This document shows, one piece after another, positions 31,863 to 42,917 of a stretch of 64,000 nucleotides of DNA; within the stretch, counting starts at the first letter, position 1; each line of letters begins with the position of its first letter. The DNA is taken from positions 868,001 to 932,000 of the forward strand of contig BSBM01001448.1 of assembly GCA_027924585.1 (NCBI GenBank), given 5' to 3'. The stretch is from Larix kaempferi (taxonomy: Eukaryota; Streptophyta; Pinopsida; Pinales; Pinaceae). Below the pieces are notes generated by a model. It was not told the DNA's origin, did not search any database, and worked only from the letters and a program-made list of their open reading frames with translations. Position numbers and translations under genes: made by a program.

Positions 31863-33795
31863 GATGCCCCCTAATGTGTGAGGTCAGAGACTGAAATGTG
31901 CTACGATGTCCGAAATACATTATAAAACTCAGAAGTGGAGCGATGGAGACACAAGTGGAAAGAACAACTCACTTGACATAATACAATAGTATCTCTGAAT
32001 ACATGTTGGTATAGTACAACAATTTGATACAATGGCCATGAATAGGAAGTACATAATGGATACATGTGATAAGTGATCATAGCCATGATCCCTCTACAGT
32101 AAGATATGGTCTTATGCTGAAAAGAAGACAACTGGTGTAAACTAGAGGTACAAACTGTTGAAATCTGAGAGTTGATATCTCAGATGTAAAGTCAAAGTCA
32201 TATGTAGCATACTGAATGCCATAATCGCCTGGGGTCTTCTACACAAGTCTTCGACGGTGCAGGTCCCATCAAGTGAATAAAGGAGTTGGGGTCGAACCTG
32301 ATGAGACATCGTCTGATTACCAGTCAATGATGTATACCGTTAACAGACGTGAGATGACCCACCAATAATGAAAATGGGCATCAAGGCACAGAGCACAATA
32401 ATCAGAGTGTGAATAAATGGGTTGAAGTCGAACACTAGGATGAATCCATCAATCAGGGGACATTGATGTATTCCTAAAACTGTCGATGGCGAGAGAACCT
32501 GCCACTAATGACTGCAAGCCTCAAGGTACTCAACCGAACTCTAAGCCTCAAGTCCCGGAATAAATGAGTTGAAGTCGATGGAACGAGACTCGCTGGAAGG
32601 AGGGCATTAAGGCATCCCCCATCAACCAACACGAGGTACCAGCAATGCTGAAAGATTTGGAAGATCTCAGGTGAAACAGACTGACTCAATAAGGATGGCC
32701 GACATGCAATAGTCAAGAGAACTGAGGAGTGGCCGAAACTGGTTTCAGGACTTCCTTTGAACAAGAGCATGAGCAGATGGATAGAATCAGGCAGCATATA
32801 CTTGACATAAACTATGCAATGCATGAGGCATTACAGAGGGCTCCATAATGACTGGAAGCTTAACCAATCGGTGGAGAAAATTGAGAAACAAGTACAGCTC
32901 CTAAGGCCCAACTATAGTCCCGAATCATAATGTATGGAGTGGAATGAATGCTCTATTCAAAGGCGACACAACAACTACCAACAAGAAATAGTGACCATAA
33001 TCCCATCCATCTTTTTGGAATATTTGATTTTTTTTTGTCTTTTTCATATTTGGGAAAAGCTTGAAAAAGAATAAAATTTCTTATACTACAACAAGTGAGG
33101 GAACGAGTGTCAAATAGCTAGCAGACTAGTCCCAAGCAGTGGAACATACCTATGCTCAATGCAAGGAAGTGTGTGCAGGATGTAAACACTTGAGGGTATG
33201 TTCCCTCAGTGTCAAAAGGGTCATCAAATTGTGAAGGGAAAATATATAAGCTCTACAGGGCTCGACAGGGAGAAGTGCTCAGGAACTAGGCTAACAATTG
33301 AGTAAGCGGGAGCCGGCATAAGGCTCAAGCAGCAAGCAGGATGATGCAATGCAATCACAATATGATATAACTAAGGGGAGTCCTTAAGAGAGATGGCCAA
33401 CATAATACAAAGTAGAGTATGAGTATTTATCGCAACGTCATGGCATGACTACAAAGGACTCCCAATCCTAAGGACAAACAACAGCATGGGCACCGAAATG
33501 CATAACGGGGTTCTAACTAGGGTACCCATGTTCGGGAAAGCGCTACCGCCACATGAAGACACTTCTATAGCAGTGTGAAGGTTGAATGTCAATCACGAAG
33601 CGGGGTCGCACCTAGGGTTTATGTAAATGGTCAACAGTTCAAATGCATAATGCATGTGAAAATGGCATCTAACCTATATGCCAGGTGTGAAATGTAACTG
33701 CCGTAGGTGTGAAATGGTTCAGAACAACTCTCGCCGAGGAAATCTGTTGAAAAAACACTACTCCATGACACGATATTAGTTCATAACGGCTCAAA
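31863..33795 (-). other. element E 3' region before PPT
   Basis: The PPT is at 31863-31875. At 32474-32824 a minus-strand ORF remnant (VLVDGGCLNALLPASLVPSTST) has counterparts in F (near 55690-55745, plus) and weakly in B (7100-7390, minus), so this post-pol block is a shared family feature of unknown role. No other gene seen. Confidence 0.6.
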
Positions 33796-34056
33796 ATGGA
33801 AAAAAATATAGAAAAGTGGGTCCAGAAAATTATAAATAGTAATAAAATTTTTCAAATTACAATTCATTTGCACTATTCACAAATTTGGAGTTTAGTGGGT
33901 AGTTTTCACCTAAAACTTCAGCCGTCGATCATGGGAGCTACAAGTGACCATTCAGCGAACCGTCTGGAGCAGGTTGGTGTTTACTCCCATACCTTTCAAT
34001 TGAATGCTTTTATTTCAGTTTTGGTCGGTGGATTTTTTAGTTTGGCCAAGCCCTAG
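33796..34056 (+). other. open frame upstream of the PMD gene
   Basis: 86 codons in the same frame as the PMD ORF, separated from it only by TAG at 34054-34056. It could be the N-terminal part of the captured gene cut off by the stop, or just its 5' flank. The residues (MGATSDHSANRLEQVGVYS) show no domain. Confidence 0.35.
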
Positions 34057-35380
34057 ATGGCTTCAGTGCTACCCACGGGCTATAAGTATGTTACTGTCTA
34101 CAAATTAGCCCACGGGTACGGCCGTGAAGAAATTTTTAATCATGAAACTGACCAAAATTCACTTGCTTTGCACTCCAGGATGGCTCTAGAGTGGAGGGAG
34201 AGAGAGCATGACCAAGCTGATGAGGCCGTGCGCAATAATTTGCAAGCACAACAAGCATTGCAAGCATGTGGCTTATATAAATACTGGAGTCTAGGGCGTT
34301 TAAGGGCCAAAAACCTACTACTCCATCATTTGATCAAATACTGGGATGTGGATGCTCAACACTTCATCCTCAATGGGAAAACACTGACACTGGAAGTAGA
34401 GGATATCTATTTCATTACTGGTTTGTTCCATAGAGGGGAGGTGGCTAGTCTTCGGTCACAGACTGTGGGTGGTGGGATCACTGTGCAAGACTACATAGCG
34501 AGGTACTGTCCCGCCAACACACAACCGGTGGGAAGTCAAGTGCCAGTCAATGCCATAGTGGATCTGAGTACAAAGATCATTGTGGCTACTCTAGTGTGGA
34601 TCACGGGATCCAAAGCACTGCATCAGGCATCCAGACCGGTGATGTTCTACGCATCACAATGCTTGCAACCTACTATATTCGACTAGTGGTGTCTATGAAG
34701 ACACAACTGATGGAATGCAAAGAGGGTAAGGCCAAAAAATTTGGGTATGGTAGCATCCTATGTAGCTTCTTCTTTGAGAGGGTTTCGAGACTTAGCCCAA
34801 GGGTGGATGTCCCTCCTCACAGTCTCCGTGATCCAGCCTTGACCCGGTGGGCTGAGATCCTGACACGACAGGGTGGTGGCCGTCTAGCGTCACCATATAC
34901 TGAAGAGCTCTTCCGCTGGTGGAACCGATAGGTGATCGCTATTGAGGAATACCCCTATGCGGGTATAGACTTCAGACAGGACCATGACATGCCGCTCCCA
35001 CCAGGTGCAGCTTTCGGAGACATCGGTGAGTACTCTTTTGGCTTTGTGGTTATTAAATTTTTATGGATTTTTTGATTATAGTTGAAATGCAAAAATTATT
35101 TTTGGTGGTAGTATCATGTGCTAATGGGTGACTGGTTGCTCACAGACAAAGGCCCAGTGAGATCCAAGGGCTTCCCGAGACATGGTCGTCGGGGTAGGGA
35201 TGAGGTGGCAGCAGATGCTGCAGTAGGGCGCACACTCCAGACGTTGTGGTGCAACATATCAAGGATGGTTTCCCAAGCACCATTGATAGAGGTAGCCCGA
35301 CTACCTAAGGCTATGCAACGCTAGGTAGTGGGTGTTCCTAGTGAGTGGGTGCGGCTACTGCAGCGGATGGCCAACGCAGT
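34057..35380 (+). pseudogene. plant mobile domain (PMD, aminotransferase-like) gene, antisense in element E, frameshifted
   Basis: The first frame (34057-34683) has YGREEIFNHETDQNSLALHSR, WREREHDQADEAVRNN, LQACGLYKYWSLGRLRAK and the PMD signature VEDIYFITGLFHRGEV. A frameshift near 34650-34680 moves reading to the frame of 34596-34931 (MECKEGKAKKFGYGSILCSFFFERV, DPALTRWAEILTRQGGGR). After a stop it goes on (VIAIEEYPYAGIDF). An 86-base intron with GT...AG edges (about 35026-35111) interrupts before WLLTDKGPVRSKGFPRHGRRGRDE. PMD proteins such as MAIN/MAIL1 act in nuclear gene silencing and development in Arabidopsis, and PMDs are frequently carried by transposons. Here it lies opposite to the retroelement's own genes, so the intron would survive retrotransposition. 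Confidence 0.78.
35026..35111 (+). other. probable intron of the PMD gene
   Basis: Starts GTGAGTACTC and ends GGTGGTAG. T-rich inside with stops in all readings. The coding text on both sides reads as PMD-family protein. Predicted by eye. Confidence 0.55.
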
Positions 35381-35615
35381 ATAGTAATACTATGAGACAC
35401 ATCCCGTCGAGGCAGCAGCTAGACTTCCTAAGAGGGAATAGATATCCCAGGGTCTCATCATTTTGTATCGATATGTATATTTTTGAGGGCTACGGGCTCC
35501 AGTTTTGTATGACACTACCATTTTGGATATATTTATATATATATACAACTTTGGTTCTCGGTTCTACTACATGTGTGTATGTTACAAATGTATGAATGTC
35601 TTTGTATTTATGTGC

Positions 35616-36055
35616 TCATGATGAATGTGACAAATGCCAATCTAATACATAGTTAGTGTATGCATCAGATATATAATTATGACTTCTCGGAATATGAATA
35701 TATGTAATTGAAACAAAATGTCTCTCCAAGAGTCGTACCTTAAGGAATATCCGTAGTAATGTAGGGTCTCGTACACGGTACTGCCCATTCAGTTGAGACA
35801 CAACTAGTTGTGAATCCAGGAGGGCTTCTAAAGATTGGATGTCATGTGAAATGGCATCCTGAAGTAGCTCAACAACGACACTATAATCAGCCACATTATT
35901 AGACATAGGACCAAGACAAGCACCTCCTGAAGACACAACTAGGTGGTTAGGTGCAAAGATAACCCAGGAAGCAAAAGCAAGCTGCTACATATGTTGGCTA
36001 GCACCATCCGCGAAACCTAAGAACGTAGGACATCCCATTGACATCTGTCAATCAA
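35616..36055 (-). pseudogene. second RNase H domain of element E, downstream of integrase
   Basis: Reads LGFADGAS (first Asp), NNVADYSVVVELLQDA (the usual Glu position is Asp), LDSQLVVSQLNGQYRVRDPTLLR (third Asp), and HIPRSHNYISDAYTNYVLDWHLSH. This is the RNase H fold with the helix/His end, different from the classical one at 37342-37890. One TAG interrupts near 35984. Tat-lineage gypsy elements are known to carry an additional RNase H; its place after integrase here is notable. Confidence 0.8.
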
Positions 36056-36156
36056 ACAGAGGCTAATCAATAGACCCGACAACCAAAAAGGAAATCTAAA
36101 CTATGTACAAAAAAACTATACAATAGTGTACAAAAGTATCAGCTCGTACCAAAGGT

Positions 36157-37341
36157 TCAAGCGTAATACCGCTTGAGGTAGAGCCCATTTCTAGGCTCCT
36201 TCAAGACAACTCCCTCATAGTCTTCTAACTCATAATCTCCTTTTTCAAGGACACGCCTCACTATGTAAGGACTGTGCCACATGGGATTGAACTTGCCTGC
36301 CCCTAGGGGTTCTTTAGCTTGGTCATACAAGAGTACCAAGTCAACTTCAGCATATTGCTGGGGATGGACAAACCTATTATATTGGACCTTGACACGACAC
36401 TTGTTAACATCAATGTCCATAGTGGCATCTCGGCGGTGCTCATCAAGTTGCTCGAGGTGTACTAAACATTGCTCAATCTCTCTCGTATCAGGGAGGAGCT
36501 CTATGGCTAGCTTGAGCGAAGGAATTTCGCATTCAATCGGTAAAAGTGACTCCACACCATGAACTAACTGGAATGGTGAGAACCCAGTGGCAGTCTTAAC
36601 TGTGGTTCGATATGCCCACAAAGCAGGATATAACATGATATGCCAATTGGTCTTGCTTTGTTGGATGGTACATTGGAGAATGGTCTTCAAAGACTTATTT
36701 ACTGCTTCAACCTGACCATTCGCTTGAGGATAGTAGGAAGACGAGTGTTCTTGACGAAACCCAAGCTTAAAAGACAAATCCTCCATCATCTTGTTTTGAA
36801 AGTGACTGCCATGGTCAGTGACAATCTCTTTCGGGATACCGAACCGAGTGATAATCTGGTTGAACACGAAATGGGTTGCAGTAGCACCATCGGCTTTAAC
36901 GGTAGGCATGGCCTCATCCCACTTGGAAAAATAATCCACGGCCACGATAATATGGTGATTCCCCCCAACCGAAGCTGGTTTGCAATCCATGAAATCTACC
37001 CCCCACTTAGTGAAGGGACCGACAGTGACGCCTGGATGGAGGGGCGCTGGATGCGAGTGTATGTTCTGAGAAAACACCTGGCAAGGGTGACATCTCTTCA
37101 TAACGTTAATACAATCTTTAAAGATAGTAGGCCAAAAATAACCAGCTCGCATGATACGCTTGGCTGTAGCAAGCCCGGATAAGTGACCGACACACGCCCC
37201 CGCTTGGCAATCATTAAGTACCCGTTCCACTTCTTCGTGAGTCAAGCAAAGACAGAGAATGGAATCCTTTCCTCGGCGATACAATCTGTCACCAACGATA
37301 GTATAATCTTTAGCGTAATGTCTCACACGCCGTTGCTCGTC
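36157..37341 (-). CDS. element E integrase, open reading frame
   Basis: 389 residues from the ATG at 37326. In the same frame it is preceded by a TGA at 37342-37344, so normally it would be fused to RNase H. The zinc finger HHCC (AGACVGHLSGLATAKRI, RCHPCQ) is followed by the core D,D,E: GVDFMDC, VTDHGSHF and QANGQVEAVNKSLK. The C-terminal domain includes FNPMWHSPYIVRRVLEKGDYELEDYEG. All three catalytic residues are present. This is the only pol domain in the window that looks undamaged. It would join element cDNA to host DNA. Confidence 0.9.
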   Translation of the reverse strand, partial: DEQRRVRHYAKDYTIVGDRLYRRGKDSILCLCLTHEEVERVLNDCQAGACVGHLSGLATAKRIMRAGYFWPTIFKDCINVMKRCHPCQVFSQNIHSHPAPLHPGVTVGPFTKWGVDFMDCKPASVGGNHHIIVAVDYFSKWDEAMPTVKADGATATHFVFNQIITRFGIPKEIVTDHGSHFQNKMMEDLSFKLGFRQEHSSSYYPQANGQVEAVNKSLKTILQCTIQQSKTNWHIMLYPALWAYRTTVKTATGFSPFQLVHGVESLLPIECEIPSLKLAIELLPDTREIEQCLVHLEQLDEHRRDATMDIDVNKCRVKVQYNRFVHPQQYAEVDLVLLYDQAKEPLGAGKFNPMWHSPYIVRRVLEKGDYELEDYEGVVLKEPRNGLYLKRYYA

Positions 37342-37905
37342 TCATGAATAATGCGGAGGAAAATTCAAAGTTTGGAGATATACAATGACATCCCCATACC
37401 AAGGGTCCTCAGTCGAGATAAGGAATAAGTGTTCATCCACAAAGGAATATTCATGAATGAGATCCTCATCAAGCCGTGGAAGGTCCGACATAAGCTCAGT
37501 GAACACCAATGATTTCATCGATTTTGCTGAAGCAAAATCGAGATAAAATTCCTGAAGGATCACAATTGATTTATTATACTTACCCCCAATAAGGCGTCGT
37601 GATAGCACGAACTGAAATGGATTGATGTGAGCTACAACGGTGGTTGTTTGAAGCAAAATGTAATGTCGTAACCACTGGACTGCGTGGAAAATTGCAAGTG
37701 CCAGCTTTTCTACGTGAGTATATCTTAGTTTAGCGTCTACTAAATTTTGACTGAGATAATAGATAACATGCTCGACGAGCGCATCATCTACTTGAACCAA
37801 GACCATGCCAATAGTCTCTAGAGACGCGGCCACATAAAAAAAGAAATCTTGTGTAAAGTCCGGCGGACTAAGCACAGGGGCTGATACCAAAGCTTTCTTA
37901 AGGGC
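37342..37905 (-). pseudogene. element E RNase H (post-RT, gypsy type)
   Basis: APVLSPPDFTQDFFFYVAASLETIGMVLVQ, YYLSQNLVDAKLRYTHVEKLALAIFHAVQWLRHYIL, ILQEFYLDFASAKSMKSLVFTELMSDLP: the RT-connected RNase H of gypsy elements, with the 'RYTHVEK' block in which the Glu is kept. It ends at TGA 37342-37344, right before integrase. Upstream, stops near 37925 and 37935 cut it from RT. Confidence 0.83.
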
Positions 37906-38850
37906 ATCGAAAGACTGCTGGGCTCACTCATCCTAGATAAAAGGTGTGTCTTTCTTCAATAGGCATGCAAAACCTTTAGTAATACTAGCATAGTTAGCTA
38001 TAAACCGATGCAGAAAAGTAGCTCTCCCTTGGAGGCTCTGAAGTTGTAACAGATTACGCGGAGGAGGCAACTAAAGTATTTCCTCAACTTTGAGAGGATC
38101 GACTCTAATACCCTCCCTTGAAACTATGAATCCTAGAAGGCGACCAGTCCTAACAACGAAGATGCATTTGTTTGGATTCAATCGAATTTTGTAGTGGATA
38201 CATCGTTCGAGAATCATACGGAGGTGCTTGGGGTGGTCCACTCTCTTGCGAGAATGGCCAGCAAGATCATCCAAGAAAACTTCCATAATCATCTTAAGAT
38301 TGTGAAAGGCATAGTTCATGGATCACTGAAAAGTAGCTTTGGCATTTTTGAGGCCGAAGGGCATTTTCCGGTACGCAAATGTTCCCCATGGAAAAATAAA
38401 TGCCGTCTTATGTTGGTCCGCGGGTTTGATTTGAATCTCATTATAACCCGAGAATTTGTCCATGAATGAAAAAATCTCACTCCCCGCACAAGCATCCAAT
38501 ATTTGATCAATTAATGGCATGGGGAAGTTGTCTTTCGGACATGCACGGTTCAAATCTCTGAAATCAGTGCATACACGGATCGTTCCGTACTTCTTATCCA
38601 CAGGAACGGGGTTTGACACCCATTCGACAAGGGGAATGGGGTAGATGAAACCAGCTTTGAGCAATTTCTCCACCTCTGCCTTAATAGCAGCTGCCTTCCT
38701 AGGGTTCACAGCACGCAAGCATTGTCGAACCGGTTTAGAATCAAGATACGTTCTAATCTCGTGTTCAACAATGAAGGGGTCTATTCCTGGCATCTCCTTA
38801 TATGACCAGGTGAAATCTTCCCGAAGTTCTGTAAACAAGTCAGTGTAAAT
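37906..38850 (-). pseudogene. element E reverse transcriptase
   Basis: DFTWSYKEMPGIDPFIVEHEI leads in. The RT fingers and palm follow: KYGTIRVCTDFRDLNRACPKDNFPMP, FSFMDKFSGYNEIQI, FAYRKMPFGLKNAKATFQ. Then a TGA (38320-38322), and the continuation MEVFLDDLAGHS, in which the catalytic pair D-D of the YxDD-type motif is retained. LLGFIVSREGIRVDPLK and a TAG near 38070 follow. The breaks are single codons inside an otherwise readable frame. Confidence 0.87.
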
Positions 38851-39517
38851 ACCAATCTCCTCATGAGTGCGATCGGCACCGATGTAAACGTTCTCTATTT
38901 TTCCAGGAATGCGAGAGATGTTAATCTAAATGGTTGGGAAAATACTGGCCATATTCCCCTCCATAAAAACATCATGCGACTCCAAAAGAGCCACAGGGTG
39001 ACCAACCATCTCAGCTAGAGGCATCCTAAACTCCTCCTACTCAACGAGCTCGAGGTTGGGAAGGAAATAAGAATGATGGTGCATATCTTCCCAAGGCCTC
39101 TCACTACCACACATGGCCTCGAGGATGGCTTCGTCAGATGGTAAAGTATCATCAAGGAAATCGTGGGAACAAGATGAGTTGGCTGCCCAAAATGGCAGCA
39201 TAACGAGATCTTCTTCAACTATCTAGGAAGAAGAGAGATCCGGATCTGCAATGGTTTTTTGGATATGATCGTAAGTGAGCTCCGCTACAGATAAAGGCAT
39301 AGACATCCTGACATGCGCAATGTCTCCAGACGTGGAATTCGTGCATGGTAAAATTCACGGATCATTTGAATAGGAGGTCCAGAATAACATATTATTTGAA
39401 GGAGGAGACGCATTATCGGTAATGGTTCCAATAAAATTCACAAGCGCAGAATGGTTAAAATTTCCCATCAATGAGGGGTACATCCCAACACCTATGTTCC
39501 CAGTTGCCGGCTGAGAA
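38851..39517 (-). pseudogene. element E protease-RT linker
   Basis: Short coding remnants (DEAILEAMCGSERPWEDMHHHSYFLPNLELVE near 39030-39130) correspond to the EVMALCDKSWEDMHHLSSFLP block of element F (54160-54230). A frame change occurs between protease and RT. No enzyme motif here. Confidence 0.6.
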
Positions 39518-40015
39518 TTAGAAACTTGCGGGACTACTGATCTCGTGGATGTCGTGGAAGGAGTGCCAACATAAATCAACCTGATCGATCGTCACAATAT
39601 TTCCTTCATGGGGAAAGCAGATAACTCTAAATACAGTAGACGCGACAACCTTCATAGCGTACATCCAGTTCTGACCCAATAAAAGGTTGTAGTCGATGGG
39701 CACATCAACCACTTCGACTTCAATAGGCATGGAATTACCTCCTAAGGAGACAACAAGGGAAGGGATAATTCCATGCGGCGTAAAAGATCTACCGTCAAAT
39801 GCAGTGAGTGTAGTTCTAGACGCATGTAGAGGAGGAGATCCAAGATCTTTCCAACAAGCTAACAACATTACTGACGCAGAGGCACCTTCAGCAACCATAG
39901 TACGTTTGACGAAGCTTTGAAGGAAAACCACCTGGATTTGAAAAGCCACGTGGTAAGGTAAGCGAGGTTGGACATCAGTAGTATCGAACTTGATAACACT
40001 AGGACTTCCCCCATC
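39518..40015 (-). pseudogene. element E retropepsin lacking catalytic Asp
   Basis: The active-site motif reads TMVAEGASASVM where B and F have IIDEGASTCVMS, so the catalytic Asp is Ala (GAT to GCT by comparison). The rest is well kept: LTAFDGRSFTPHGIIPS, IEVEVVDVPIDYNLLLGQNWMYAM, VICFPHEGNIVTIDQ. It is in frame with Gag, separated by a TAG at 40016-40018. Confidence 0.83.
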
Positions 40016-42917
40016 CTAAACTCCTAACACACTCAAAAGGGCATGCTTCTGAGAAGGACAGGCTTGTAAAACCTCAAGAGCCAACATGGCACACAGAGTT
40101 TGGCCCAAATATTCTACGATGGAGTAGTTCTGGGTGGCTCGAGCATTAGGATTATGCATGGAGCACTTGAGAACACCTTTCAGTATCTGTGGCATAATAG
40201 AGGGCTTCTCGAAATGCAAGGAATTGTCAGGAGGAGGGGGAGGCTCATTCCCCAAATTCGGTTGTGGTGCACCATAATCACGTTGATGAGTAGCAACACA
40301 AACCTCCGACTGAACCATATTCACACATCCATAACCACTAGTATTGGAAGAATACATGGTCATTTCATTAGTACCATAACCAGTGGTGGGAGCATGTGAA
40401 GCCATGTTTTGATGATGAGGAAGGGGATCCTTCAACACAGCTGGGATCTGTGCCAAATGCTTTGATGCTTCTTCAATTTGAGGACATAAGTGAGTAATAT
40501 GATCCTCCCCACAAAGCTTGCAAGGGAATTTCACCTTATGCCTAGGTTTATGATCCTCACCAGCATTACTGCCTTCCTGAGGAGGGTTGGCATTCTCTTT
40601 ATGAGGAGTATTACGATTGCTATTGTTATTACTTCCATTGTTTCCACCCCTACAATTATTTCTCCCCTTTTTCATACCACCAGGTTTCTGGTTACCCGAA
40701 GGTTTCATTGATTGCACATTGTGTACATCAGACGACGGAGTGGAAGTGGACACGGTGTGTACCTGTCCGGGAGCAGACTGGTTTAGAGACAAATTTTGCA
40801 TTTGATTAGCTACCAAGTCTACAGGGTGAGTGCATGCGGACCCCACGATGCCATCGTCATGTGGTCCAGAAACTGACGTAGGCTCATGTCTTGTTCTCGG
40901 TGCATTAGGAATAATGTCATACAAAATGCCAGACTGAGAATAAAGTAGATCTAACTGTTGGACTTTCAAGATAGCTTGTTCCTCAGTCACAATGCCGGAC
41001 ATCGAAACATCCTTAGCAATGTATGGAAGTAAAGACTTGAGGAACCATTCCAACAGGAACTCTGGAGGAATATTGGCTTTCACTAATCTCTTCCAGCGAT
41101 GCCACTCTTGAACGTGGTCAAAAATATGTGTGGCCTTATTCTGACGGAAGGTGGACAATAACTCAATACCAGTATCATAACGAACCAGCAACTGGAAATG
41201 GTCTAAGAAAACCAAAGCAATCTCGTTGAATCCCCTATAGGTGTTTCCAGGAAACTCCACATACCACTTCATGGCTGCCCCCGTGAGGGTGCGTTGAAAT
41301 AGTCATAAACGAATGGAATCATGATTCAAAGAGTTGGAGGAGCACCAAAGGTGAAACGACGCGACATGATCTCCCGGGTCCTCACCACCTTTCCCCTCAA
41401 ACTTTGGAATGTCTAAAGGGAGCTTGGTAGGGACCGGGGGCCAAGTAGGGTCATGACACACCGGATCATTCGTGAGCTTTGAAAGATCCGGGAGATTCAA
41501 GCGTGCAAGGAATGGGAGCTGCGACTGGAAAGCTGGATTATAAGCTTCCATGAAAGGTTGGTTAAACGGAACTATGTTATAAGATGGAACAAAAGCTTGA
41601 CCATGAGGACTAAACTGCTGATAAGAAGGACCTGACGGACCATAAGCTTTCCCATGGCCATAAGATTGATAACCTCCTCCTGCTTGACCTATTTGAGCGT
41701 AAGTAGGTATATCTGTGTTTTGAGCACCATATTGGGGTGGTGGGTGACACTGGTGGCCAACACCGACTGTGTTGTAGTAAGGGTTTCCACCATGAGTATG
41801 GGGCATGTATGTACTATTCATAGCGGGAACCGTAATGACCGTAATGGTATGGTATGTTCCCACCCCCAGCATTAGGATTATCTTGAGCAGTCGTGTGGTG
41901 ACCAAAAGCATGAGAAGTATGCCTAGCCCCAACATTAGTGTGATAAGTAGCAGTGTTGGTGGTGTGATGTCCATGTGGATAGGAAATATTCCCACCCCCT
42001 ACATTAGCATTACTAGCGGCGCTAGTGGATGCAAAAGTGTGCGATATGTGTCCACCCCTGTGGTTGGGAGGAATGGTATCATGTGCAAAAGTAGTCCTGG
42101 GTTGACGAGTAGCGGCACGTGTATTAGGTGGTGGATGGCGAGTCATATTCCGAACAACATTCTGGTTAGGTTGGGTATTCCTAGGAGGTGGTCGTGTTCC
42201 AACATTAGCATGGTTAGGAATCTGACCAGTCCCCATACTATGTGTGTGGGTGGACAACGTAGTGCCCCCAGCGAGGGTAGTGCCCCCAGTGGGTATAGTA
42301 TGGCTAACACTTTGACTAGTGCCAACGTGAGTACCAACCGTAGTGGAAGGTTCGACAGTACTATGACCAGGCATACCAAAAGAGAGTGCAGTGGGGTTGA
42401 TCGTAGGGCCAGTGTCATCATGAGTCTTAGGCCTCCCGTATCTATAATCACGTGGAAATGAAGGAACGAAAGGCTTGTCCTGTTATTCCTCCTTGGGTAA
42501 GTCGGGCATCCCGTAAAGATAATTATCCAGATTCGAAGGATCAAATGGATCCCGATCAAGTGGATTAGGCCAAATAGAACCAAGTTGAGTGTCAGGTGGA
42601 TCACCTCCCCAATCCTCACGAGGAGTATGGGGATCAGAAGTATGTTCAACTCTACCTGAAGGAGTAGAAGGATCTTGCCCAATATCGAGATGTGCAGCCA
42701 TGTAGTCTTTGACGTAAGTCACGTAAGAATCTGAAGACTCAGAGGGAGCCCTTCGGCGTCCTCTAGCAATACGACGTGTAACTTCGAGTGGCTTTAAACT
42801 AGCCAAACAACAGGACCGACGGAGAGTAGGGCTCCACGCCACGATATCTCCGGAGAGAGACACAACGTCCCCTAAAGGCCAACTATCGATCAAAAACAGT
42901 AAATCAAAAGCACACAC
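40016..42917 (-). pseudogene. element E Gag
   Basis: A Pro/His/Thr-rich N-terminal part (42917-41814) leads, after a frameshift near 41830, to LARLNLPDLSKLTNDPVCHDPTWPPVPTKLPLDIPKFEGKGGEDPGDHV. After a TGA at 41303 come MKWYVEFPGNTYRGFNEIALVFLDHF, FLLEWFLKSLLPYIAKDVSMSG and a zinc knuckle of form CX2CX3HX4C (CKLCGEDHITHLC near 40480-40520). A Met/Pro-rich tail leads to the protease. Stops lie at 42483, 41303 and 40016. Confidence 0.83.

Noticed and set aside
41805-42461. Plus-strand 218-residue ORF
   Set aside because: Antisense shadow of the His/Thr/Pro-rich Gag N-terminus of element E; no motif of its own.
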